Assembly: GCA_002224055.1 (NCBI GenBank)
Contig: AZLU01000183.1
Span: 1-64,000, forward strand
Length of the DNA stretch: 64,000 nt
Direction of reading: 5' to 3'
DNA from: Pezizomycotina sp. ARF18
Taxonomy: Eukaryota > Ascomycota
Both the position numbers and the translations under genes were made by a program. The notes under the pieces were generated by a model, which did no database searches, was not told the origin of the DNA, and saw only the letters and a list, made by a program, of their open reading frames with translations. Every line of letters begins with the position of its first letter. The first letter of the stretch is position 1. This document shows positions 11,737-23,786 of this stretch, piece by piece.

Positions 11737-14700
11737 ATGATGGAACCACAAGAGCGGGACGAATCATCCCTTCGGCCCCGGCTGTCGGTCCGGAGGCGCC
11801 CTACGATCACGAACTTTCCGTCCGCCCGGCACTCTCACGAGTCCCACGGACCTTTTACCGCCGCCGATGCAGTCAGGACAATTCACGCCGGAGCTCTCGC
11901 CGCTCGACGCATTCGTAAACAGGGGCGGCAGATGTACAGGCAGCTGGGGATGCAGGACAAGGTCAGAGCTAACAGCGAAACCGGAGGACACATCACCGTC
12001 GACCGAACGCATACGCGATCCAGCAGCAGTACCAGGGGCTGAGGCAGGATCCCACACCACCACCAGCCCGACGTCGCCGCAGAGCCCGCATTCGCAGCAG
12101 CAGATCCCGTCGCCGCAGAACCAGAGGAACGTATCGAATCCGGCTCTGGCTGTCCGCCGTCGTTCGTTAGGTCGCACACGGCGCCGGACGGCGCGGCCGT
12201 GGCGTCGACGAGCGACGTCCAGAGCTTGAACAAGGCGGTGGAGAACTGGCACGTGGCAAGGCGACGTCGTCGAGGGGCCAACCGAGGGATACGCAGCTGT
12301 TCATGGGAGCTAGCATGTCGTTGCTCCGACGCCGCACGGCCCCGTCGGCGCACGTGGGCCGCCTCCGATGCACGAATGCGCTCTCCTAGCTTGAAGCGCG
12401 ATCAACCGTCGCCACCTGTTATGGCTGCCCGCGGTCACCCGCGCCGATTCCCTGCGCGCAGGGCGGTCCCCAGGGCCTTACAGTCCACGAACCGTCGTTC
12501 AGGCCTGTATCGCAGCACCCCGCATTAGCGGGATTGACCTACACGACGAAGGAGCTTCGCACAGTCTCACGGTACACCAGCCCGTCGCCAGGCACTTCTC
12601 GCAGCATCCGCGTATAAGCGCGATTGATCCTGGGAAGCGCTACCGTCGCCGTCCATGCCTGCCGTCCGCGAGCACTCGCTTACCAGGTCCAACGCGTCGT
12701 CACCGCGGTCGCCACGCATGCCGACGTTCGGCGATGATTCCGACGACGACGATGCGGTATCCTTCACGATGACCATTAACAGCGTATCGTCTAAGAAGGA
12801 ATACCAGGGGCGCGGTCGTCCGGATGCGGTCAACACTAGCAACAGTAGGCCGTTGGAGCGCTCGGCGTCGAATCCTCACGACGACCAGCTTAGCCGCGCA
12901 GCTACCCTTTGACGAAACAGCCGACGTTCCCTCAGCGTAAGTCGTCTAAGGACTCGCACCGATCGTACGTGGCTAGGAGTCCTATTTCCCCTATTTCACC
13001 TTCGGGTTCCCAACGTAGTCAGAAGCTACCGACACCTCCAAGGTCCGCATCACCATCGTCATATCCTCGACACAACGAATCATTTTACGGAAACCAACCG
13101 ACGCAGCACTCCCAGCAGCAGCAACAACAGCCGCGACTAGCCTTGCTACGCCCAGCATGGCGGCCGCCGCGACGTCAACACCTAACCTCTCCTCTTTCAA
13201 CAATAACGAGGAACAAGGCCTCAGCCATTCCCCAGTTGAAGTCAATGGCGAACCGCTATTACCTCCTCAGCCCGCATTTGCCGCCCACAAGTCGGCACCA
13301 GGAACGCCACGACCGTCCAGCGCTATGAGCGACCATGGATCCATATATTCGATAGGCGGCACAAGGGCGATGAACTTTTCGAGGCCGATGAGCAAGCAGT
13401 CCTTCCACAACGCAGACGGGTCGCAGTTCTCTGCGCCACCGGCGTCACTCCGCAAGACGAGCTCGGATATGTCGGGACCCCAACGTCAGTATAGCTACAG
13501 TACAGACGACGAGGATCAACTAGCGCCGCAGAAGCAGCAGAACGAGCCGCCGCGACCGCGACAGGTCGGATATTTTGACATCGATAAGCCTAGTCCGCTC
13601 CAAGCTCTCGCTCATCTGGAACGTATACCAAGCGCGCACAGGCATCAGGGAAGCGGTAGTGGGAAAGCAGGACCGTCGGATGTTTTCACTTATTCGCAGT
13701 ATCCGTTGCCGAGGGGAGAACCGTTAATAGGGAATCGGTGTTGATATTCGGAGAGAGCCACCGTTTCAACGGTCGCGAGGAGGAGGAGGCTGCACGGGAG
13801 GAGGAGGCTGCTGCAGCTGCTCCGAAAACTCCAGTTCCAGCACCTATTCCAGTCGATAGCAACCGCAACCACGCACCACTGAAGCCCGGCACGGATGGAA
13901 CAGCAGAAGGAGGGCTGAAGACGCCGAAATCGCCGTGGGATGGAATTCCGGTACCGCCGACGCCGTCGAGTAGCAGCCTGCGACGTCCATGGACGTCGCA
14001 TCGTCCCGCGTTTCGACGGACAGCTCCACGCGCGCCCTAGCATGGCGACGACGAGAGCGCGTTCCTCATCCACGGGCCCTGGCGCACGCTCACAGGACGG
14101 CGATGCGCGAAGCGGCCCGTAACATCTGCGGGAGCTCACGCTTTAACCCAGAGCAGCACTCGACATCGCGATCCCCTTACACGAAAAGGAGCGTACGCGG
14201 AATCGACATACCACTTCCGCCTCGCCGCTCTGGGGCAATTCCACGGGTATGCTGCTGTACGGCCTCGCGCTGCGCACGGTTGGGGTATACGTGTGTCTAG
14301 CACCGAAGCCGTAAACTGGCTGAAGAAGCCGCAGATCTGGCTCAGTCGGAGATGAGCGATTCGGACCCCAGCAAGCCGAACCGGATTGGTATCAGAATAA
14401 GACGCAGAGGGCGAAGTTTGCGCTCGCGGCGTACGAGTTGGTGTTAGGTGTGTATCTCTTTTACTCCTTGGAAGAAAAAAATCTTTTTTTGTGTTAGTAT
14501 ATTTAGAGCAGATAGCTAATTGCCTGGTGTGAATGTAGCAATCTGAAGGGTGGGTTTACCTGTGAACGAGTCCCTAGCTCTGAATTTCTTCGAGATTGCG
14601 GCTTCGTGGGGCGATACGGACGCGATGCAAGAGGCTGGTAATTGCTATGCCACTGGTGTCGGTTGTAAGAAGGTCAGTTGTCATTTTTATGTTTTATCTG

Positions 14701-15252
14701 ACAATCTTTTTGATTTCTCCCTTCTCTTTTTTCTCTTCTCCGCGGATGGGCGCTCGGGTTTATATATATTGTGTTTTCCCCTCACTCGGTGTCACCGAGA
14801 ATTCCAAGTCTTGTGTTAAACAAATTCTTAGGAAAAATTATTGCAAAAGATTTGATAACTAACTGGGTATACCTCCGACACATTATAGGACTTGAAAAAG
14901 AGCGCGAAATACTACCGGCAAGCTGAGCAGAACGGTGTTAGCATGATCGGTCAATCTTGGTATGTTATTTTTTTGGATCGATTGGAATGTTCTGATTGGT
15001 TTTCACTTTCTATCGTTCATAATTACTCTCCTACAATATCTAAGATTTCACTGTACTGATGCGATGTTGTTATTTTTACAGGATATGGAAAGATAAATAC
15101 CTCGACGACGAAGACCGCGCGAAAGCCGCGAGCAAGGCCGAACCCCGGAAAGAAAACTCGAAAAAGGAGATCACCTCAAGAAAGATAAAAAGGACAAAAA
15201 GGATAAGAAAGAGCACGGTAATAAATTTGGCCAGAAGAAGGGCTCGTGGTAG
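11737..15252 (+). CDS. Sel1-repeat protein, Dsf2/nif1-like or Skt5-like, reading frame interrupted
   Basis: A long Ser/Pro/Arg-rich disordered N-terminus (ATG ATG at 11737; segments to about 14050 include runs such as SPISPSGSQRSQKLPTPP and PRPSSAMSDHGSIYSIGG) is followed by C-terminal Sel1 repeats. The clearest repeat reads SLALNFFEIAASWGDTDAMQ then EAGNCYATGVGCKK, continuing after an intron as DLKKSAKYYRQAEQNGVSMI, then WIWKDKYLDDEDRAK. An earlier repeat is traceable near 14240-14440 (WYQNKTQRAKFALAAYEL). A Lys/Asp-rich tail ends at TAG 15250-15252. Fungal proteins of this layout are Sel1 adaptors: Dsf2/nif1-type cell-cycle regulators or Skt5/Chs4-type chitin-synthase activators. The tail and the single strong C-terminal repeat block favour the Dsf2/nif1 type, by inference. 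Introns lie at about 14448-14538, 14673-14888 and 14960-15081. Roughly ten frame changes break the N-terminal part and one lies near 15160, all outside the introns. Confidence 0.72.
14673..14888 (+). other. Phase-0 intron inside the Sel1 repeat
   Basis: GTCAGT donor after GVGCKK and TTATAG acceptor before DLKKSAKYYR. Removing 216 nt restores one continuous Sel1 repeat, so the call is supported by protein continuity. A second intron at 14960-15081 (GTATGT ... TTACAG) splits the Trp codon of SWIWKDKY. Confidence 0.75.
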
Positions 15253-16050
15253 TAACGCACATGATCTTTTTTTTTTTCGTCACCGGCTTGCGGCCTTTTT
15301 TCACGAATTTTTCAAGGAATTGTCGGAGTGGGACTCACTATACAACTTTATCGCACTTCCGGAGAAAGCACTTTGCAAGAGTCTGAGTTCTTTATTTACT
15401 ATTTTTCTACTACCGATATCATCAAGAGCATTTTTTTGTTTAAGAGGGTTGTATTGATATTAACTTTTCAAATACTATCTCCAAGCACGCTTCCCTCTTC
15501 CCCCTTTTTTCTCCATGTATTTTTTTCTTTATCTTGTCCTATTGCATTATCAAAGGGTCTTCCTATTTACGTATATTTCGTTGATTAAATATCCAGTTTA
15601 CAATCATTCTCCTGTCCTGTTCTCCCATTCCTATACCGTACTTTCTCTAGGCACTTCCACTTTTCGAGAGTTTTTACTTGTCAATATTTACCTTCCGTTT
15701 TTTTTTAATCTTCTCCTTTATTTTATATCTGTTCCATTTTCATGCCGTTTCATTTGTTCGCATCTTTCTTCTTTCATATGTACCCTTTTTTCGCTTCTCT
15801 TATAAATATTTCCACCTTTTTTCTTTGCCATCCCGCATGGACCTTTTTCAACATTTTTTTCTCTTCACTGTATATTTTTCAACATAATCTTTGATATACC
15901 CCTTTTTCTTCATATTTCGCATTTTCACCTTTCCATCTACAGTTCCGAACTTTTTGTCATTTGTTTAAATTAGTAGTACTAGTGGTAGTGTCTAAACTTG
16001 AGGTTTTTTTTCCCCTTCTATAAATATATTTTTGGAATAACTACTTTTCT
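15253..16050 (+). other. Pyrimidine-rich 3' flank of the Sel1-repeat gene
   Basis: The coding strand is dominated by T and C for about 800 nt after the stop codon, with runs such as TCTCTTTTTTC and few purine clusters. Apparent Phe/Ser/Leu-rich ORFs here are by-products of this skew. It probably contains the 3' untranslated region and transcription end. A comparable skew follows the RNase III-like gene on its own coding strand. Confidence 0.5.
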
Positions 16051-16657
16051 TGTGAGAAATTCTTGTATAAGACGCCTGCCAAATTTATAACTTTTATCGT
16101 AAGGTTGTGAACGTAGCTGAGGTATACGGTAAAGTGATCATCCACATATCTGTCTTCTCCATTTTCTAGCATTGCCCATTCACCTCAGCCAAGGTATCAT
16201 TCTCGCAGCTTTCGCCTCACATAAGATCATGTCATTCGTGTTTAAATAAAAGATATATTGTTTTTGGAGATTTCCCTTGCCCTATAAACCCCCTACTCGG
16301 CGCATGAGATTGATCATTCCGTAAATACAAATGGTTTGCAATGACTTTGGCTTACATATAACCTGAGAGTGCTTTGAAAGCAATGAGGATATAGACGTGT
16401 ATTACAGCCCACACGGGGTTCAAATGTATATGAAAAGATCTCTTATCGACTCGTGTTTCTGAGATAGTCATCTGGAGTAGTTTGCGTGATGTGGATGTAC
16501 GTTATTGTTTGGCAGTAATTCTCAAGGAGGAATTTTGATGACCGATGCCGACTTATCGGTGAAGCGCTTTTCCCTGATCTAGAGGCTATAAATTTCGATG
16601 TTAGCGAACCGTAGGGTACTATGCCGCTTTAGCTCTAACGGCAACGTTTCTTTTTCT

Positions 16658-16689
<32 letters not shown>

Positions 16690-19600
16690 CCGACGACATA
16701 TGGAAGGTTTCAGTAGTACGAGTGCTGTGCCTGATGGGTGACGCCGTATCTTATGTTTATGTGGAGATATCCATTGTCTTCGCATATCGCAAAGGATACA
16801 ATAAATGATTCCAAGTATCTCCTGCAAGGATGTCTTGAATCTCCTCGAAATTAAATTATAAGTGGAACAATAGGAACGGATAGTTCATATCTTCAAGCGC
16901 TCTTGATGCTTTTAGACCGTTATCGAGTTTGAATATCTCGGTGGATTGGGTGCCGCAAATGTTCACGCTACTAATTCCCAATTACCAGATGCGTGTACGA
17001 GTAAATGCATGGTGCAAGGTGGCAATTACTTTGATTCCGCCGCACGTTTCATGTCTTCATGAAAGGAATCTTACGCATTCCTGGGAAGCGGGATGATTGT
17101 AGGAATTCCTTTGATATTTGTTTGGTACGTATGATTATAGAGACTCCGTCGAGCTAACGTTTTCATAATATATTTCGAAGGGACTGGTTTTTGTGATTTA
17201 CTCGTACCGGTGTTTTCATTATGGGCCCTTGTTCATCCGGATACCATTATAATATGGGGTAGCTGGCGGATGCTGATACGTGTTAGAGGCCGTGGTACGC
17301 GCACTGGCATTTGCTATCCATTTCTCCGTTTAAGATTTTTGAAATGAAACTTTTCGAGGGAAGATAATACCGTAATATGATTTGCGGTGTATCCCGTCAG
17401 GACCTCTCTCATTCTTTGCGATGGGATTACATGAAGAGGAGATGTATGCCGATATGCCTTCAGATACTACGCAGGCGTTTCAAGAATTTGGACCTGGAGA
17501 AGCACCTCGTCCCAAAATGGACATTGTGATATATTTTGTTAGGACCTTCTTGCCTATTTATTCTGGTTATTTGCTTTTGAGTAATGACCACTTGTAGTAG
17601 ATTACGAAAATGTATTATTTATTTGCTTGAATAAAATTCATCTTCCGCCTTTTTCTTTTTTTCCCCCTTGTTTTTCAAGGGTTGGGAATTTATTACTGGA
17701 GGCTTGGCACGAGATATTTCCGAGTGTGCAATATTTTCTATCAAACATGCTGGTATCAAATTGCCTTAAAACTATACGTCACTGGTCTAAAGATTTGAGA
17801 AGGTAATATCGCACGATGGGGGCCACCCATAGCTGACTGATACTATACTAAGTTAGGGTACGACTGTTGTGTGATACAATGACAAAGACTTCTGCATTAC
17901 GTTGCGCTCTCTTGGTTCTTTTAAGAGCATAGAAAGCTGAGTTACGTATAGCGCTTCTCTAGGGATCCTGGATACCGACGTAGGGTGAGGTTGGGCTACG
18001 GTATAGAAGGTGGATTAAAATGAGCCTCTTTGAAGTTATCCTTTTAAACGCACTATTTGGGTGTAAGCTATGTAATGTTCTTCTGAAAATTTTCTCCATG
18101 GAAGCCTTGAAGATATACGATTACTCGTGATTGCGTATTAACCGGCGGGAAATACTTTACCAGTGGAATCAAGTCCACAAGTTAGAGGCTTTGCATCTGC
18201 AGAATTCAGAATATGAAGCACAAAGTACAAGCATATTTTTGGTTCGGTGTCATATCTTGGCATCGCGATTGGTTCTCTTCCGTGTCATGTGTTTTCATGT
18301 CTCTCTTCTCTCGCATCGGTTTGGTTTTTCTGCTATTTCACATCATTCTTGACTTGACATTTTCTATAAGAAGGATCGTGTACAGAAACTACTAAGTTTG
18401 TTATTTCAAATACGCACTTGGTTTGGGAGAAGTTTTGCACGATGTGTACATGAGAAAGGTCAGAAAATTGGGCCGGTAACGTTTCGGATCTGGTATCGTG
18501 ATTCGTGCCGTTGGAGAGACTGAAATAGCGAATAGATATAGCACCGGCTTGAATGCAACTATGTAGTGAATGATATGAACTTGAGATCGCATTTTAGGTG
18601 ATATATTTCGCAGACCTCACTGGATCTAGATAGTCTGTTTCTCCAAATTCATCGGTTTCGTTAGGATTGGTGGTATAGAAGGTGGAGAAAAGTCAGAATA
18701 TTGTGTAGCCCGCGGGTAGAGCGGGATTCTCAATATCTATATTGCGGCGGTCCAAATGGAGTATTATTATAGAGTTTTGTTCATAAAGTATGAAAGTACC
18801 TATAAATAGCACGCGAAATGGGCCCCTGGCACCGGGAAAACTAAGTATAACGTACTGAACTTCATACTTTTATACATAATACTGGAGACGGTGACAGCGG
18901 TAGCCGCCTGCGGGGAGGTAACCGTTTGGCAAAAGTGCGCCATCCGAAGCGGGACGCTAATAGAACCGTTATAACTATGTATAAATGCATGAAATTTATT
19001 AAGTTATACCTAAAAGTACTGTATCGATGTGATTTGATTTTGTCCAGTCATACTTAAGTATAGGTTATCGCATAGACTTTTTTTATAATGGGACGGCTCT
19101 TTCCTATCGTTAACATTGACCGTCTCGGCATTCAAAGTATCAAACCAATTTACCCTTGCCCGTAAATAAATACCTTAGGGAAGGGCCTAGCGTATTTATT
19201 ACTGGTCGAATACTTTAGACGGGCTGATAAGAATATATCTATACCAAAGCTCGTAGACGCCTTAAAACGTAGGCAGTAAGTGGAGTTCGTTCTCAAGATT
19301 TTCATCTACTTATATTAAGTGATTTATATCAATTAACCGGGAGCAAGTCATATTAAAGATCTCTTATCATCTTTGTAAGTATTCCTACGCTATGTTGCTG
19401 AATTCTCAAGGAGATTTCCAATATTATGGAAACGGATAGTTTCTCTATGTTTGATGTGAACGGCCCCTATAACATGTTTCGAGCGTCTCGAATGGGTCCG
19501 GCGCTGCTATAATAGGCCGAAGAACTACGTCGTCAGATTTAAGGGCTGATCTATAGATCCATGAAGATCCTGCCCGAAAAGCCTTTTGAATTTAGCTGGT

Positions 19601-20450
19601 GATCACCACCAGTTTCTAAGATTTCATCCAGAAACGGAATCTCATCGGGAATGGTTGTACATTTGATCAATAACTTCCCAGATTGAAGTACTTGTATGGG
19701 TGGTCTCAAGGCCTTAGAATCTTCTTACAACGCGGTAATCTGGTTTATACCCGTAACTCCTTGGTGATAACAGCGACCAACCAGGGAATATAGAGGCTAG
19801 AAGCCGTTAAACCTGTTTTTTTTGTTTTTTGAGAACTGCTGGTGGCTCACAATACGTCGGCGTGTATATAACTAGATTAATACGTCCCATTATCATCGAT
19901 ATGAGGTAATAGGAGAAAAATAATCATTTTATCCACGAAGTAGACTGCGGACGTTTCCTATGAATGTTACTTCTATGCTATGACGAGCGTACTTTCGTGT
20001 CGACAACGCAAAATCATCAAGATGCTTAATCCTGATTACAATATCAATCTTGCAGAGTAGTATGGAAAACCTCTATTTAGGGTCCTTTATATACTTATCT
20101 TATCTTTAAAATATTATAAGCTAGTAAGATTGAATGAAGATGTTTTTTTGTATTATTATGAACAAATTTTTACCTACTGCTGCGCTCTTATCTGGTACCC
20201 AGCCCAAGTAATTAATTTTGGCCCTGAGGAAAATAATAGAGAGTGCGCTATTAAAAAAGGAAGATTGCCTAGTAGAGCGTTTAGTGAGGCCTGTTCACTA
20301 GTATTGCCAAAGAGTAAAAAAGAAAAAAAAAAAGCGACATCTATACAGAGATTAATACGTCGAGGCAAATTGCGCTACCCTTTCAATACTCCAACACGAA
20401 CATAGGATAATGCGAGTATTTACGGCCCTATAAGATAAAGAATTTGAAAT
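16050..20450. other. Gene desert, nothing recognised
   Basis: Only short frames are present on either strand, with no motif I can assign. A small GC-rich island lies at about 18885-18965. The sequence is not strongly TA-skewed, so the RIP pattern of the 36.7 kb transposon is absent. It may contain old, diverged repeats. Confidence 0.35.
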
Positions 20451-20460
20451 CGTCTTAGGT

Positions 20461-20690
20461 ATGCTAGGTCTTACTTCATCGATAGCGTTATATCTTTTCT
20501 ACCGAGGTTACCCAAATATGAAAACATATATGGCTGCTGTAAAACACCATAGCCACACATCAGGTATATTCCCTACTGTACTTATTGTACAGATATCGGG
20601 GGGCTTCCTCATCATTCTGGATCAATCAACTTAATGATCGATCCATCTTCACGGTGCTCCGATAACTGCCACGGAATCGCTAGACCATTT
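20461..20690 (+). repeat. Diverged dispersed repeat, copy 1
   Basis: This segment aligns on the same strand with 27475-27650. Both contain AACACCAT, then CATCA, GTATAT and TTATTGTACA, a run of G, GCTT, ATCATC and later CTTCACGGTG in the same order, with indels. Copy 1 has an intact 57-codon frame from ATG 20461 to TAA 20632-20634, with a hydrophobic stretch and CTTCACGGTGCTCC downstream. No protein family is recognised. It may be a small repeat or a fragment of a mobile element. Confidence 0.5.
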
Positions 20691-20756
20691 GCTATCCGCT
20701 ATCGTAGGTGATATGCCTACCTGGAGGACCAGTTTCGCTCAAAGCATAGCTGGAGG

Positions 20757-22930
20757 ATGCTCGAAGCCTTGGTGTTGAATACGGGCTTCGAGGGTCTTGG
20801 AAAGTCGCAGATCTTTCTGAAACTGGGAAATTCGGTAGAAGTTTGTTCTAAAATCCTTCAGAATCAGTTAATAATCCGAACTTCAACTTTTTCAATCCTT
20901 TATGAGGCTATCTTGACACTCTTGGAGGGTATGTATATTCGTCGTAAGATAATGTATTCCATAAATTGAACCTTAAAGCGATTCCTGCAGCATTCGAGAA
21001 GGGTAATTTTAATGACCGATTCATTTATTGAAGTCTATTGCGCCGTAGAAGAACATGCCAGTCTAAATCAAGACATCATACCTACTTATGAACTTCGCGT
21101 GCCTGTTGCTTCAACTTCTGTCTGATGGTATTGTCCTTTCTTTGGGGTCTGAATTTTCTCAATTATACCGCATTTAAGACAAAAATTGGACGAGAAGAAA
21201 AGTCTGGCCAATTCCAAATAATATATAAATACCGCTGAAAGACTCAATAGATTTGCTTTCGCTTGAGTGCTCTAAGATTTGAACAGCAATTCTAGCGAAC
21301 TATACAATTTCGGCCACCCTATTTTTCTAGTCCTGGTGAAATTTACCGATCTGAATTACGTGGCCTGGCTGCGTTAACCTTTAGAACAAGGACGAGGAAT
21401 TTCTCAACTTAGAACGTCATGGCAACGAAAAAGCCATACGGTGATATTAAGGTCGTAGAAGACGAACACGCTGACGATGCGAGAAAACTCCTGCAGCTTG
21501 TCGTGAATTTGACGGTCCCAATTATGGACGACGACGGAATTTTGATAGGTGAGCATAGAGTGAAAGATATTGCAACGCATTACAAGGAACAGCAAAAGCA
21601 TCGAGCTAATATAACATATATTACCTATGAATAGATACCATATATGAAATTGACCTGTGAATGGGCCGGATAGGTACTTAGATATGTGGGGGGAACTACT
21701 CGGTGAGATGTGCTTCTTCTTTGCATCTAGCATCCTCTTCGCGAGGAAGTTGCAGACGGCGTTTCTAATAGGACTGTTGCGACAAACTTAAACTAGGCGT
21801 TTACCATCCATACAAGAATAGCTTGGTATTCTGCTTAGGACACCACCGTTCGAGACGGCCGGTTCTTTAGAGACTTTCCCGATATTACGAGTGTTATGCT
21901 ACATGAGTGAGTAAATATAATTTAAGAACGTAATAATGAGGTCCTGGTTTGAACATTTCAAGCTTACTTAAAAAAACTGATGGAACAAATTGGGTTCTAA
22001 GGTTATCTCACGCCTCCTTGTACCAACATGGAGAAGATATACCAAGTGTCGACCGACTGGGGTCATGGGCCGTTATTTTATCAGCGACTGCACAACTTCC
22101 AGGAATATTACTACAGAATCCATTCAACTATTAAGGATCACCCGTCGAACTTTATGTAAGTTATGTCTTTCTTGATTTTTAGACTAAATTTGACTGCAAT
22201 ACGGTTATGCACTCTGTTAGTCGTTGGTATTATCTAACAGGCCTCATTGGTACATAGCCAAGCGATAAAACCTCGAGGATCCTTGAAAGATTCCTTGATG
22301 ACGCCGGAAGAGCAATTTTAATAAGCGTTGGATGGATAACATAGGATGCGCATCACTACAATCTGAGAGACTACATTACGGACGTGCGTCAATACGCTAT
22401 CGAACGCAAACTAGATTCGGAAGCAGCGGAGGGGTTGGCGAATACCTTGATCTTACAGATACCCAGGCACAAGGACAACTGAGAGGTATCGGAGCTATTG
22501 AAAACGTTGCGTTGAACGGCGGGATCGGGCAGACTGGTACTACAGCTAGGTCCCTTGGCCAATGCGATTTGGTCAAGATCTTGCTGGCCTTACCATGCAG
22601 ACCGGTGGTTACCTCGGGCAAACTGGGAATTTAATTCGCCTGCTGCCTTAGGGTACAGGCCTGTGCTGGAAACATTATGCATTTGCGCAGGTACGTTTTC
22701 ATTGATAATCAAAGCCAGGCAATTCAGCATCGACCGCCTGGGCTTAGTAAAGAGGCCAAATACCGTATCTCGAAGCAGAAGATTTACTCAAATTGCGAAC
22801 GACAAGCTCCAGCTGGGTGGCTGGAACCTGGACAGCAACCAACCTCCGAAACGCTATATATCGCGCATCTAGCACCTGTGCTTCAACCAAACCCGCAAAG
22901 CAATGCGTAATTGGTCTTGCAACGGATGAC
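20757..22930 (+). pseudogene. Plus-strand copy of an unknown gene family, degenerate
   Basis: Four blocks match, in the same order and with similar spacing, a copy on the opposite strand at 23.8-27.1 kb. (a) 20818-20940, around KLGNSVEVCSKILQ. (b) 21419-21545, starting at an ATG and reading KKPYGDIKV then HADDARKLLQLVVNLTVPIM. (c) 22076-22155, reading FYQRLHNFQEYYYRIHSTIK and ending at a GTAAGT donor (22156-22161). (d) 22360-22510, with QYAIERKLDSEAAEG. The blocks lie in different frames with stops between, so this copy looks broken. After about 22520 only weak similarity to the other copy remains and its charged tail is not found. The function is unknown; block d is probably helical. It could be a lineage-specific host gene or an undescribed mobile element. 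Confidence 0.5.
22156..22161 (+). other. Predicted splice donor conserved between the two family copies
   Basis: GTAAGT directly follows the conserved block ending HPSNFM. The other copy has GTGAGT at the equivalent place (minus strand, 25742-25737) after NPSSFM. Conservation of a donor at the same codon suggests the family had a spliceosomal intron before duplication. Confidence 0.45.
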
Positions 22931-23786
22931 GTCCTGGAAAACTATCTGAATAGCAGTCGGATGCGCGACGTGACTTCTTTAGTTTCAGAGGAAGCTAACC
23001 AATGACGTGTGGGTTTAGTTTCATCTCTTTGAAGGTATCATTAGGAAGGGGTTCAGGGATTCAAATCCTACCATAAAAAGCAGCAGGATTTTCGTATGGC
23101 CAGTCAAACTAAATGAAAAATATAATAAAATATTCTGGTCTCTCAGCGCCTCCTGCTGCTCCACGGCGCTCTAGGGACAGATGAATCTGAGCGTGCAGTG
23201 GGTGTCCCAGAGGCAACGAACATCCACAAGAAGATTTCTTTTTCTTTTTTTGCTCCTAGCCTTAATAGTCTATTATTGTTAATTTAACTTCCAGAATCTA
23301 GTTAAAGACATATGATTGGACTAGGATCCTTAACCTCACAGCGTATAGTGTAGATTATTAGATTCTACTTTAGGGACGAGGGATCGTGATGGTTTCCAGC
23401 TTGTAGTTAACATTACCAAGATCAAAGGTTACAGGTGGTTCGGTATCATCGCAGGTACTTAATAGAGCAAGAAACCACAAAATTAAATATTTATTTGATA
23501 AATCGTGAACTACTTTATTCCACAATTTGCAGACTTTAAAACTCTTAATTCTAGTAGCAACAGAACCTTTCTGGATTTCCCATTGTTGATTTTGTTGGAA
23601 AGTTTTGAAATTTTTCTTACACCTGGAGGTTCGATATGCTTTATGTGTGAATAGAAGTCTTCTAGACATATAGTCTGAATATTCTTTATTATACGCAAAA
23701 AAATCATTTTAAATTTCAAATTGATTTATGTAGAATTAGTAAATCATGAGATACCACTGCACCTGTGCGTTTCCTGTCTTTATCAT